A DNA stretch of 64,000 nt from Ligula intestinalis (taxonomy: Eukaryota > Platyhelminthes > Cestoda > Diphyllobothriidea > Diphyllobothriidae), in contig JAYGXS010000007.1 in assembly GCA_036362985.1 (NCBI GenBank), forward strand, positions 3,846,359-3,910,358. The letters run 5' to 3'. Made by a program: the position numbers and the translations under genes. Below are positions 31,615 through 41,798 of this stretch, in pieces. The notes beneath the pieces were generated by a model. The model did no database searches and had not been told where the DNA came from. It worked only from the letters and a program-made list of their open reading frames with translations. Numbering within the stretch: position 1 is the first letter of the stretch; every line of letters starts with the position of its first letter.

Positions 31615-32404
31615 CTGGAGAAAACAGAAAGTAAAAGATGGCTGTCAATGTTGGTAGGCCTCCTACATTCGGTTCCAGAAAAATTCATCCTCTGTCCCCG
31701 TTGGTACGATGTGAGCTACTTCAAATCCGTCTTATAAGAAGAATTCCATGTAAGAGACTGGTTTTTTTCTAAAGTCTTCTTCTCTTTGTCCTAAGAGCTT
31801 CAAAACGCACATTATTCGAACCGCATAAGTATGCACGTCTTTAATTTGCTCATACTTGTGTGAACCCACAAGACGATCTCTACCTCGAACCTTCGTAGCC
31901 TTGCTCATGAATAATTTTGGTTTTACCATATTCATCATCATCAGCATCATCATCATGAAGCTGCCTCGAACTGCACCCGTGTTCTAGGGGATCGATACCC
32001 GCTTGCTCGCTGTCATTTGTGGAATCGTTTGCTGTGCTGTCCGCAATCCCTAATGCAGAACATTCTTACTACGAACTAGGCGAAGAGAGAAACTCCAGAA
32101 AGGGCTTGTGCGACGTCCGAATTTGCACGCTACTCTCTATCTTTGAGCTCCCTCCCCCTTCTCACACCGGTCTGTTGTGATTATTGGACGATATGGCCCT
32201 TCTTCTTGTCCATCAACCACAGGACCACATAAAATACAAATCACTTAAGCTCATGCTACCCGGAGCAATCCTTCCAGGGCAATCCATCAGCCTACATCGA
32301 GCTCGGACTACAGTAAATTGTATAACTCATGGAATGTCAACCGAAATTCCGAAATGTGCTTTCAATTCGAACGTAGTAATTATGATTGTAATATTGGTTA
32401 GCAG

Positions 32405-33005
32405 CTTCCCACTTACCACCAGCAAGAAGTTTATTCTGTAAAAAATTGCTACTTATTTACTATGTCTTTTTCTCATAAATTTTCACTGCCCTAATAAATT
32501 CACACATATTTCATAGAGAATATATGCAAAAATATCCTTTTTTGTATTGGTTTGATAAAAAATAATGCTTCTTCAAATTTTATACTTGAAGAAAGGATAT
32601 CTTTCGGTTTTTTAAAAAAGGTTTTAAATTTCCCAATAATTTTGAGTCCTACTGGCCGTTATACTTGAATTCAAGGTCTCCAACATGTATGCAGTATACG
32701 TTCTGTCTTATGATGAATAAATATTTTCCCAAAATGTGAGGAAGCCGTCGTAACACTTTCCTATGGATGTGGATCAAGTAGCATTAACAAATAGACAAAT
32801 AGGTTGTTTAAAGTTTCCCTTTCTTCAAGTATAATATTTGAAGAAGGCGCAATTTGCTACAAAACGAGTAGAAGAAAAAACTTTAGTGCCTTTTTCTATA
32901 GCATATATCATAATTTATTAGGGTAGCGAAACCTAGTGAGAAGAAGACATACTACTTAAATAGCCATATTTACAAAATCTACTTTTTTCTGCTGGTCAAC
33001 TGGAA
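32405..33005. mobile_element. fold-back / MITE-like element with long imperfect inverted repeats
   Basis: The left arm (32405-32600) and the reverse complement of the right arm (32820-33005) share long blocks: CCA.TT..CCAGCA, TATGTC.T.TTCTCA, TACCCTAATAAATT-like CCCTAATAAATT, and an end hairpin TTCTTCAAATNTTATACTTG-AAGAAAGG. The innermost hairpin is itself palindromic. No coding capacity. A partial copy of the right flank occurs at 35510-35650. Confidence 0.6.
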
Positions 33006-33589
33006 ACTCGTTCAAAAGCCGGCATCCTGGACTGACTGAAATATATCGGGATTACGTCATATGCTTATCAATACACCAACTACATACTTAATAAGTATGT
33101 TCGAATCGAAAGCACATTTAAGCATTTAGGCTGATATTTCATGAGATGTGGACAATTTACCGTAATTTAGTATTCGTATGCTACCGACTGCAGTTTGACA
33201 GCCAAACTAATTGATTTCTGCTCGTAGCCGCAAAAGGCTGCGTTTCAAAGCAATTTACGCTTCCCCTCAGGTTGCGTATTAATGGAAATTAAACAAGACA
33301 GAGGACACCACCGTATTGTATTGGCCGCTGGAATCATGCGCGTAGATGCCTGCCATTGGCTGATGCATGTGACTGCTGTAGGCTGTAATTAGTCCAAAGT
33401 CTGCGAAGGCGCATGACGGGGGGCGGTGTTGACTGGGACAGCCTTTTGCCCAGTAGGTCACACGATGGTAACTTGCGACTTCACGCAAACAACGTGTGGG
33501 ATAGGACGCTCGGTGCAAATTCTACGGAGCACTGATTGGAGCGCGTGGGCCTTCACGGGATTTCAACAGTCGGGGTTAACTGACTGAAT

Positions 33590-33890
33590 TGCTAGAGTTG
33601 AACTGACAAAGACCAGAGAGACTAAAATGACAATTCTTGACTTTTTAGTCGTCGTAAGCTGGTCATACCTAATCCGAGATTCGAACTACTGATCCTTTGG
33701 TCATGAAGTGCAATACTCTACGGGTTCTAGATTGAGCTCCAAGGCACAACAGGGCGAGCATGCCCTTTAATCAAATCGGTGAGCGCACTACATCCCACCA
33801 TGACTGAAGTTACTCGTTGATGAACGTTCGCCGATCATGCTAACGCAACTCACTTATCCCACTCTGCCATAAAGCTCATTCTAAACTGGC
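33590..33890 (-). repeat. family-A SINE, copy A7, decayed
   Basis: Minus strand: upstream unit GGCAGAGTGGGATAAGTGAG and GGCGAACGTTCATCAACGAG, an A box GGAGCTCAATCTAGAAC, a B box AGTAGTTCGAATCTCGG, then the decayed ribozyme GACCAGCTTACGACGACTAA. The core is destroyed. Confidence 0.6.
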
Positions 33891-34060
33891 AAGATAACGA
33901 GTGCGTAGCTCAATGGCTAGAGTGCTGGACTTCTGATTGAAAGGTCACGGGTTCGAGTCCCGGTGGTGTATCATTGGTTGGTGGCGGCCAATGGGCCAGA
34001 ACTTGTCATTCCCATCTCCCTTGTCTTTATCGGAAACACTATCTGAGTAATTTTAACCAA
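33870..34060 (+). repeat. family-A SINE, copy A8
   Basis: AACTGGCAAGATAACGAGTG, head CGTAGCTCAATGGCTAGAGT, B box GGGTTCGAGTCCCGG, then GGCCAATGGGCCA (stem II), GAAC and TCATTCCCATCTCCCTTG. The pol III boxes are excellent, but the CTGATGA box is deleted. It lies in opposite orientation to the preceding copy. Confidence 0.68.
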
Positions 34061-34212
34061 CAGCGATTATCGGATGCCCAAATCTCTCCTCAACGGAGAA
34101 ACAGAGTGTATGTTTGCACGTTGATGGCATCATCTAACTATCTAGCAAAAAAGGATGGAGAACTTATAAAAGGGTTAATCTGATTGGTCATTTTCAAGGA
34201 CGACGCACTTAC

Positions 34213-34392
34213 CAGTTGGTTTTGATAGGCGGTAACGGCGATGAATACAGTTTCGGGGAATTCAAATGTTTTTATTTCATCCGGTCGGATGCTGTTGAGG
34301 GATTGGGGTGGTGTTGCCATAAAGGGTTCAACGGCGGACCGCTTGATCAAGTGGATCCTTGGCTGGTACTTGTGCATTGAGTTGAGGATAAT
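34213..34392 (-). CDS. TBX20: Tbx20-type T-box factor, central T-box exon
   Basis: The 180-nt exon opens IILNSMHKYQPRIHLIKRSA and ends FEFPETVFIAVTAYQNQL before GTAAGT. ILNSMHKYQPR and FPET.F.AVTAYQN are T-box hallmarks in the strands that contact the DNA minor groove. IILNSMHKYQPR..I and AYQNQLITKLKID agree best with Tbx20 (YQNQL instead of YQN.K.T). Acceptor CTGTGGATAG at 34393. Confidence 0.95.
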
Positions 34393-35119
34393 CTATCCAC
34401 AGAAGACATTATGAGGCAGAGCTGAGATATAAAGCATATGGAATAATATTTCGGATAGCGCCGTTAGCGAGGTCACATCACTTTTTCACGTACATTTGTA
34501 CACGCATTTGCGCGTTAGCTACTTTATCGAGTTTTTGTTTAGTTCAACTGGACAGGACCGGATTGGTCAACTGATGTGGTCAAGGTCAACCGTCCTTCAC
34601 CAGAAACCCGCCTACTTTATTCGTCGTAGGAATTTCTGACTCTCGTCTAATGCTGATGGACTTCGGTCCTTATGTACTCATAAACGTGCAGTCTGCACAG
34701 ATAAACATTGATTCACCCTGAGTTGCTCCCAATTAGCGATTAATTGCCGGGAAAATTCAAAGGCAACCCGATAGGGATTCCATACAAGTAACACTGAAGT
34801 TAAACTAAACCCCAGGTTTTATGTAATATGGAGACCGGCGGTAATAGGTGTCGAATGGGTTTGCTATGCCAGGAGAAAGAAAAAATTACAAAAAGTGGAG
34901 CGTATGAAATTAGTACGCAATAGGAACAATTATTTAATTACCTAGTTTTGGCAACAAAATTACAAATGCACCCAATAGGAAACAAGAACAGCGCAAATAG
35001 CACCCGAGAATTGACCACAATTGCATACCAACTCTATGTATATATAATTTTCGAGATTACAGTAAAACAATAAAGGATATACTTTTTCCAATTTTTTCGG
35101 AAACACATATTATAGAACG

Positions 35120-35236
35120 ATAAGCCGATCTGCCTATCAGACTAACCGCTGCGCCTTTTCTGGTGGGGCTGGAGACTGAGCCTTAAGGCAGAACGGAATG
35201 GGTGAGTCCTGTAGCCAATTGGCGAACTTTCATCCG
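35120..35236 (+). repeat. family-A SINE tail fragment
   Basis: GATCTGCCTATCAGACTAAC, CTGAGCCTTAAGGCAGAAC and GGCGAACTTTCATC follow the unit body of 19920-20060 in order, with substitutions throughout. Confidence 0.5.
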
Positions 35237-35509
35237 CCATTGGTTAAAATACCTATATCGGTACGTTGTGAAGTACTGTGGTGCGTTAAAGGACAAGGCT
35301 GCTCTGAGGAATGGCATCGCCGACTGCTACGAATCTACGTTAAATTGAGCATACAATGCTGAGAAGAGGAGCCAATCTGCACTGGACTCACATTCTTCCA
35401 AATAATCTCGTAGGTTGAGGACATCTCCAAGTCCTCATGCCATTCGGACTAGGGACTTCATATACCCAACGCTCCGGGTCTAAACGCATCAGACCACATA
35501 CTACTCAAG

Positions 35510-35650
35510 TGGCTATTTTTTACAGAATATACTTATTTGCGCAGGCGGTCAAAACGAAGCTCAAGTCGGCATCCTGACGTGACTGAAATGTCTAGGATGT
35601 ATGGTAATCAGTCTTACAACCCTACATAAGTAGTTTCACGCGACAGGGAA
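35510..35650. repeat. fragment of the fold-back element family
   Basis: GGTCAAAACGAAGCTCAAGT, CGGCATCCTGACGTGACTGA and CAACCCTACAT align with 32995-33080 at the right edge of the fold-back element. Confidence 0.5.
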
Positions 35651-35825
35651 TCTACTGTAAACGTTCAGACCTGCCGGGAGTACTCTGCTACAAGTTGGCT
35701 AGTTATCCACCGCCGAAATTAAAAGCCCAACCGGGAATTAGACGTCTCAAGATGGTAAAAGTGAGATTTCCGGGATAGAAATATGAGAACATAATACAGC
35801 TCACCGAAAAGGGTTTTCCTTTTTT

Positions 35826-36455
35826 GCTGACGTTTCGGAGGGCTGGATCGGTTCTCCTTTGCCAAATCGTTAACTGTCACTATAGCGATCAGCCATCTGA
35901 ATGTCCGGCTGAACTTGTCGGTCTTGGGCTGATTGCTTTTTTTATCTCTCGTTCGCTACCTAGACGCTCGTACGGATGTTGACGAAGTTTGACGGCCACT
36001 GGTGTTTCATTTCGACCTTTCAGTGGAGGGTACTGGTAATCCCGCCTACTCTTCCAGTGGATCCGTCGCATAGCCGTTTTCGCGTGCATTGCCAAAGTTT
36101 TGCGTGACCTTTTCCTGGCCTTTAGTCACGTGATGGCGCAGGACTTTGTAGGCTGCGAGAATGTCTAAATGCCTGTTGACGGAGTTGGTATCCGAGCCCC
36201 ATGTCTCAGGTGTCAGTTAGGTTCCGCTTTTGAGGTGCCTCGGCTTACGATGGTCACCCCTTGAATGGTGAAGGTCTGGCCAGTCCAACTACCGCACGAG
36301 GGCCAAGGCAGCGAACCAGGGGGAGGGAAATCGATCGGCCCAAGGCTTACAAGTTCAGCCAGATATGCAGGTCGCTCCTCGATGTTGGCAGTCGGCGCTT
36401 TGAAAATGGAGAACCGGTCCATCTCTCCTCCGAAACGTCAGCAAAAAACAAATTC
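35826..36455. repeat. inverted pair of hammerhead-like segments (family B relative)
   Basis: At the left (minus) and right (plus) ends the same order occurs: GGAGAACCG.TCCA, CTCC, GAAACGTCAGCAAAAAA. The right copy (36397-36442) has GCT...AGC stem I, GGAGA/TCTCC stem II, GAAA and ACGT-C. Its first core box is degraded (TTGAAAATG). The roughly 560 bp between them show no clear domain. This may be a fragment of a Penelope-like element flanked by inverted terminal repeats. Confidence 0.4.
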
Positions 36456-36568
36456 TTTCCGCTCAGCAATATTACGTGCTCAAATTAGACGTCTATCAGG
36501 GGATCTGGATGTCTTGTTGCTGCCGCCAGGTCTAGAGGCTCCTGGATGCAAAAAACGGACAGACTCAC

Positions 36569-36842
36569 ATATCCGTGTTTGTCCATGACATTGTTGGTTA
36601 GTTTGAGCTTCTCGAAGGAGATGGCCTGCTTGGCCAGCTGGTCTCCCAGGAAGGGCGCATCAGGATGGACATAGCAGCGCTGCTGAACGTCCGGATCTGC
36701 CTTGCCAGCCACTAGCCAACTGGAGCGGTGATAGGCGTACCGATAGCGTTTGGCGTCCACGGGCACGATATCCATGAGGACGAGGTACTTGGTGGCGGGC
36801 TTCAAGCCCGTGAAGGAGACCCGAACTACGGGAAACATTCGC
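36569..36842 (-). CDS. TBX20: Tbx20-type T-box factor, exon coding the N-terminal half of the T-box
   Basis: Opens after GTCTCTGCAG with the end of a split Arg codon, then RMFPVVRVSFTGLKPATKYL, VLMDIVPVDAKRYRYAYHRS, SWLVAGKADP and FEKLKLTNNVMDKHGY. Order and spacing match the T-box core; VRVSF.G and AYHRSSWLVAGKADP favour the Tbx20 group. The protein is a nuclear sequence-specific transcription factor. In other animals Tbx20 acts in heart, motor-neuron and dorsal-midline patterning; its role in flatworms cannot be read here. The preceding exon (LW..FH...TEMIITK.G) is absent from the visible sequence to the right. Confidence 0.95.
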
Positions 36843-37177
36843 CTGCAGAGACACACAGAGGGGACAGTTGGTTACGGGGTGGAGAGATAGAGAGAGGGAA
36901 ATATGTTTTATTTTGCAGATGGAGGAAAGTTGCCGCAACATGCAGTATGTGCTCAACGAAATTTTGAAACGCGTCTTCAATTACCTGGTAACAATTTATT
37001 ATATGCAGCACCAAGAAAACTGAAAACTTTAGAATTCTGAAGAAGGAGGTCAGTGCTAATACGGATTGTGTGGGTGGGACATTAAGGTTAACATAATTTT
37101 TTAATGTAGCAAACGAAAACATGAAATAGTAGATAAAATTATTATAAAAAGCCAATATAGATAGTAACGAAAAAGTC

Positions 37178-37277
37178 NNNNNNNNNNNNNNNNNNNNNNN
37201 NNNNNNNNNNNNNNNNNNNNNNNNNNNNNNNNNNNNNNNNNNNNNNNNNNNNNNNNNNNNNNNNNNNNNNNNNNNNN
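37178..37277. other. assembly gap (100 N)
   Basis: A run of exactly 100 N, so its true length is probably unknown. It lies between the first visible Tbx20 exon and the LINE at 37278, and may hide the missing T-box 5' exon and the LINE 5' end. Confidence 0.99.
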
Positions 37278-37300
37278 CCAGTACTGCTATTAACCAGAAA

Positions 37301-37930
37301 GTGGGTGACAGTGTCGCAGGCCCGAGCCTGAAGCCCACATTTGAAAACGAGGGCATTACATCAACCATCGAGTCCGGTCGCACACAAGATGGTCATAATA
37401 GCAGCACAAGAGCTGTTAACGAGCAAGCAAGCGAAAGTGTCGTAGGCACGAAAAATGGCACTAAGAGAGAAGCCAGCATCATAATACAGGGATTAACGGA
37501 ATCACCCGCAGCCACTCCCATGGACCGGCATTCTGCAGATGTCCAGCTCTTCCATGCACTTATGAACAAAATGCTGGGACCCAATGTACCATTAGAGTGC
37601 GAAAAGGCCTTCCGCTTTGGCAAACGGCCTGAGAGCCGAACTGGAATGGCACGTCCCAGACCTATGAAAATGGTCATTTCAAGAAGCCAAGACGCCAAGC
37701 TCATTCTATCTAGGCGGTTTAAAAAAAAGACTCTGACCCGGGAGTTTTTTTTTCAACAGGAGTTCTCAGCTGCAGAACGGAACAAACGTCGTCAACTTGT
37801 TTTCGAAAAGAGTGAGCGGTCCAGCAAGGGCGAACAAAACTTGGTTATTTACAACAACCAAGTGATTCAACGTCCATTGTTCTCACCTTGGATAGGTCCG
37901 TTCCGGATAACCACACAGTCGGTTCAGTAG
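37301..37930 (+). pseudogene. LINE ORF1-like nucleic-acid-binding protein
   Basis: Codes TKREASIIIQGLTESPAATP, DVQLFHALMNKMLGPNVPLE, EKAFRFGKRPESRTGMARPR, PMKMVISRSQDAKLILSRRF and EFSAAERNKRRQLVFEK. The S.II.GL.ES, then LG, then FR.GK, then RPRP.K.V...S...A..IL pattern is the RRM-like domain of ORF1 proteins in this LINE group. Such proteins bind the element's RNA. It may once have been fused to, or followed closely by, ORF2 (about 200 bp spacer). The frame is open here to TAG at 37928. Confidence 0.65.
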
Positions 37931-38133
37931 AGGGAGCATTGAGCCCAATCGAAGAACATACAGAGGCAGAACGAAGGGGAAAAACATTTGGTTATTTACA
38001 TCAACCAAGTGGTCCAGCGTCCACTGTTCTCCCCCAGGAAATGTCCTCCCCGGATGACCGCACAGTCGACCCGGAAAGGGGCGGGGAGAGCCTGACTGTA
38101 ACCAATTCTTGAGCAAACAGAAAGTTAACTTTC

Positions 38134-39068
38134 ATGTACACAAATGCACAGAGTATGCTTTCAAAGCTTGACGAGCTGAAGATTCATGCCTTGGAATTAT
38201 CACCAGATATAGTTTCAATAACGGAAACTTGGCTGTCTGAACAGGTAACCGACGGCAAGGTTTCCATGCCTGGCTATCAACTGTTCAGAAAAGACAGAGA
38301 AGGTCGTCAAGGCGGTGGCGTAGCAACATACGTGAAAAATGGACTCACAGTTTTAGACAAAGCGGATAAACTGGCGTGTACTTCCGAGGCCATCTGGCTG
38401 TCCATTAAAGTACCAGGTGCACCAAACCTCGATGTTCTGACACTCTACCGAGAAGAGAGCCCGTAGTGGATGCCTCCTTGCTAGAGGAGCTAGAAAAAAT
38501 TACTGCACGATCGGACATCCTGATTGTGGGGGACTTTAACGCGCCTCACATCGACTGGGGTGCAGCCTGCGCACATAGCTCCGACCTGACCTTCGACAGC
38601 TGCCTTCTGCGCATGACTCTGAAGTTATTTATCACGCAACAGGTCACTTTTCCGACAAGGATGCGCGATGGCCAACAGTCCAACTGTCGGGACCTCGTTC
38701 TTACGAAATCTCAGGACAGCATCGACGAAGTGTCATGTCTCCCACCACTAGGTAAAAGCGACCATGTTGTACTGCTATGGGAGTACTCGTTATTCTCAAT
38801 ACCGGAGAGACACTCAACAGCCAGACAAAATATTTGGCGATGCGATTTCGATCGAATGAAGACCGAACTCACGCGAACCGATTGGGAACCTCTGTTTTCT
38901 GGAAACATAACTGCGGACTGGGAAGCGTTCCGGAACACACTGCACAGGCTCATCGACAACCACTGTCCAATTTCGCGAAAAAAGGTGAACACTAGACCAC
39001 GATGGCTTACGCAGGCCTTAAAAATAGAAGTGAACAAAAAAACGGAAGCTGTGGAAAAAAAATGCTAG
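38134..39068 (+). pseudogene. LINE endonuclease domain (EEP/APE type)
   Basis: Motifs in order: TNAQSMLSKLDELKIHALEL, PDIVSITETWLSE (catalytic Glu), GGVATYVKNGL, ILIVGDFNAPHIDWG (catalytic Asp/Asn) and LPPLGKSDHVVLLWEY (catalytic His). All active-site residues are visible. A stop at 38464-38466 splits the domain between two overlapping frames, near the expected GVYRPP segment (here LYREESP). The domain nicks target DNA for target-primed reverse transcription. Confidence 0.88.
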
Positions 39069-40849
39069 AAGACAGGACTCCTGCGTCTGTCAGTGCCTAC
39101 AAAACTCAGAGAAACTGGGTCAAGAGTCTTATTCTTAAAACAAGACGGGCTTTCGAAGGAGATTTGCTAAACCGGGCCACAGTGAACCCCAAACTGTTTT
39201 ACAGTTACCTCAGGCAGAGTACCAAAAACAAGGATCCCATACCCCTGCTAAGGACTGCTGAGGGAAGAGACTTGACAGATGATGAAGCAAAGGCTGATCA
39301 TCTTTCAAAATTTTTCCGATCAGTCTTCACAAAGGAAACGGAAAACGATCAACAAACCGACGACACCGAAGCGGATACAATAGTTGATACTGTCCAATTC
39401 CCCGAGACTGTTGTTCTTAAAGAACTCTTAGGGTTTAAATAATCTAAGTCACCAGCTCCCGACGACGTACCAGCCAAGATTTCGAAGGAGCTCGCCAATG
39501 AGTTGGCCAAACCACTATCTATGCTCTTCCAAACCTCCTTCGAAACCGGATGCCTACCAGTAGATTGGAAATCCGTGAGGATTACACCGCTATACAAGGG
39601 GGGAAGCCGGGTCTCAGCGAATAACTACCGACCAGTCAGCCTTACTGCAATCTGTTGCAAACTCATGGAAAAAATTAGAAAGCAACAACTTATGCAGTTC
39701 CTCGAACAAAACCATCTGCTATCGGATGCTCAGCATGTTTTTCGTAGAGGTATGTCCTGCGTTACAAACTTGCTCTACTGTTTAGAATGGTGGACTGAGG
39801 CAGTCGATAGTGGAAACTCAGTGCATGCTGTCTATATTGACTTCAAAAAGGCTTTCGATAGCGTGCCGCACCACCGCCTACTTTATAAAGTCAGCCGCAT
39901 AGGAGTAAGGGGTAGGCTCCTTACGTGAATAAAAAGCTTCCTAATCGGTCGCTCGCAAACTGTCCACATCAGCGACAAACAGTCAGCCAAGGTTGAGGTT
40001 GAGAGTGGTGTTCCCCAAGGCTCCGTTCTCGGCCCTATCTTGTTTGTTATCTACATCAACGACTGTGTCCGCGAACTGGATTGCGGTATCGCCATGTTTG
40101 ACGATGATACAAAACTTTGAAGCGTAATTCGAACTGCGGCTGACGAAGTGCACTTGCAGGAAAATTTAAATCGACTTCATAAATGGTCGGCGGACTGGCT
40201 CTTACCGTTCAATGAGAGCAAGTGCACCACTATTCGAGTTGGCAAATCCGGTTCTTCAAACGGCACGGCTTACCGACTGAATGACATACCATTGAAGGAA
40301 GTGAACGCCCAGAAAGACTTGGGAGTCTTGATCACGCCCTCGATTAAACCCTCCCTGCATTGCACAAAGGTAGCCATGTCCGCGATGTCGATCCTATACC
40401 TCATAAAACGAGCTTTTTCTACCTTCAATGAAGAGTGCTTCACAAAAGTCTTCGGAACCTTCGTACGACCGCACATTGAATCCGCTATCCAAGCTTGGAG
40501 ACCCTGGGCCTGGAAAGACATAAACATACTGGAAAAGGTACAACGGCGCGAAACCAAACTTCTGATGGGGCAGGGCTCGCAGCCTTATGAAACACGGCTA
40601 TCGAATCTCAACCTCTTCCCTTTGCGCTACAGGCAGCTTCGGGGGGACCTGATACTAGCATTCCGCGTATTACGTCTTCAAGACTGCTGTCTTATATCAG
40701 GGGATTTTTTCGAATCATCAACGACCACGAATCTGAGGGGTCATCCCCTCAAATTAAACGTGACAGGGGCCAGGCTGGACGCTCGGAAACGCTTTTCAAA
40801 AATGGTGGTCGGAGCGTGGATCGATATAGCAGTGCACGATGGATCGTAG
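39069..40849 (+). pseudogene. LINE reverse-transcriptase domain and C-terminus
   Basis: After a linker (RNWVKSLILKTRRAFEGDLL), the frame reads SPAPDDVPAKISKELANELA, VRITPLYKGGSRVSANNYRP, LLSDAQHVFRRGMSCVTNLL, VYIDFKKAFDSVPHHRLL, GVPQGSVLGPILFVIYINDC, and then the catalytic box as MFDDDTKL (normally FADD). The thumb continues LHKWSADWLLPFNESKC, VFGTFVRPHIESAIQAWRPW and LRYRQLRGDLILAFRVLR. Stops at 39440, 39926 and about 40118, and the F-D-D-D change, indicate loss of function. Confidence 0.9.
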
Positions 40850-40879
40850 CAGACAATTTGCAATAATAATAATACTACT

Positions 40880-41573
40880 TCCAAGTTTCCAGTAGTATTG
40901 GTTTTTTATATCAATTCACGTTTGCTGTTTATAACGCCCTCCTACGCAGAGCCTCATGCGAAGGTCTCCGCGGTCTACCCTACTTGGCTATCTGCGTACC
41001 GTGATTACCCGCTGGCGATCTTATCAGCCAGACCTGACGGCCTTAACATTCACCCTTGGTACGACCCAAAGCGGACTGTCGACGATCTGGACGGATGCCT
41101 CTGTTTTTCCATTTCCGTTGGCAGACTCTGCAATCAGCAAGGAAGAATCAGGACGTGGCTTCCACACGGTGATGATCCTGGGAACCTTTGCAATGCCCCA
41201 ATGGGAACCCCCTTTTTTCTCCTAAATCCCACTCATTACCCCCACGAGGGCGACAGTTTGTCTCCTAAAAATACCTTAGCGGTTTTTTTCACTGTCTGCT
41301 CCTATTTTCATCCTATGACACAGGACAACTGGCCTCGCCAACAGTCTATGAAACAAATCTTTTGCTACCACTGCACATGTGTACAAATAGGGCACTCAAA
41401 GGAATTTTTCCTACATACGCTCAATATACTGACACTGATACTTATAGATGATTGCATAGGAAATCCTGTTTGGGTAGTCAATTTGCCATGCCGTATTGAT
41501 GGATTCCATACGAGCAAAACATTTGGGCGGGTAATATGAACCCAAGTACGATTCAATTCATCGCGCGAGGTGG
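40880..41573. other. no recognisable gene
   Basis: Between the LINE and the tRNA-like sequence. A 213-codon frame (40898-41539) crosses it without recognisable content. Confidence 0.45.
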
Positions 41574-41656
41574 GGCGTTTGTAGCTTTGCGGTTCGAGCA
41601 TTGACCTCCTGCAAAGGTCTTCTCTGATGCGCAGGTTCAAATCCCGCCAAACGCCT
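41574..41656 (+). tRNA. tRNA-like sequence (probable pseudogene)
   Basis: An 8-bp perfect acceptor pair GGCGTTTG/CAAACGCC, TA at positions 8-9, a D arm GCTT...GAGC containing GG, and a T arm with GGTTCAAATCCC (B box). The anticodon region is ACCTCCTGCAAAGGT. It can be folded as GACCT-CCTGCAA-AGGTC (anticodon TGC, but C at position 33), or reads like CTCCT of an Arg-CCT tRNA with a damaged 3' arm. The variable region is too long (about 9 nt). It is therefore probably a decayed tRNA or a tRNA-derived repeat. Confidence 0.4.
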
Positions 41657-41798
41657 CAAGTTTGTTCACAATTGGGTCAATTCAAGGGAAGGAAATTGTT
41701 TAAAAAATCATTGTGGCGACTGCTTAATGGTATATTTTGTGTAAACAGTAAAGTCGGTCTAAACAGGTTAACACGGATATTTTTTTGGCGGCAAATAG

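Larger units (their letters stand above)
31615..34212 (-). other. Tbx20 intron (2.6 kb)
   Basis: Donor GTAAGTGCG at 34212. The intron contains a fold-back element (32405-33005) and two family-A SINEs (33590-34070). The 79-codon frame at 33279-33518 is not recognised. Confidence 0.8.
34393..36568 (-). other. Tbx20 intron (2.2 kb)
   Basis: Contains a family-A tail (35120-35236), a fold-back fragment (35510-35650) and an inverted pair of hammerhead-like GAAACGTCAGC segments (35826, 36440). Confidence 0.75.
37278..40875 (+). mobile_element. near full-length Jockey/CR1-type non-LTR retrotransposon
   Basis: Order: ORF1-like protein (37301-37930), apurinic-type endonuclease (38134-39068), reverse transcriptase (39069-40130) and C-terminal thumb (40148-40849), ending in (AAT)n at 40860-40875, the usual short 3' repeat. 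Stops at 38463, 39440, 39926 and about 40118, and frame changes, show it is no longer autonomous. The 5' end abuts the assembly gap. Confidence 0.9.

Noticed and set aside
33279..33518. 79-codon minus-strand frame, considered as a further Tbx20 exon
   Set aside because: No T-box similarity; the T-box continues in phase from 34213 directly to 31614.
40898..41539. 213-codon plus-strand frame
   Set aside because: No recognisable domain and no conserved motif; probably chance in the region after the LINE.
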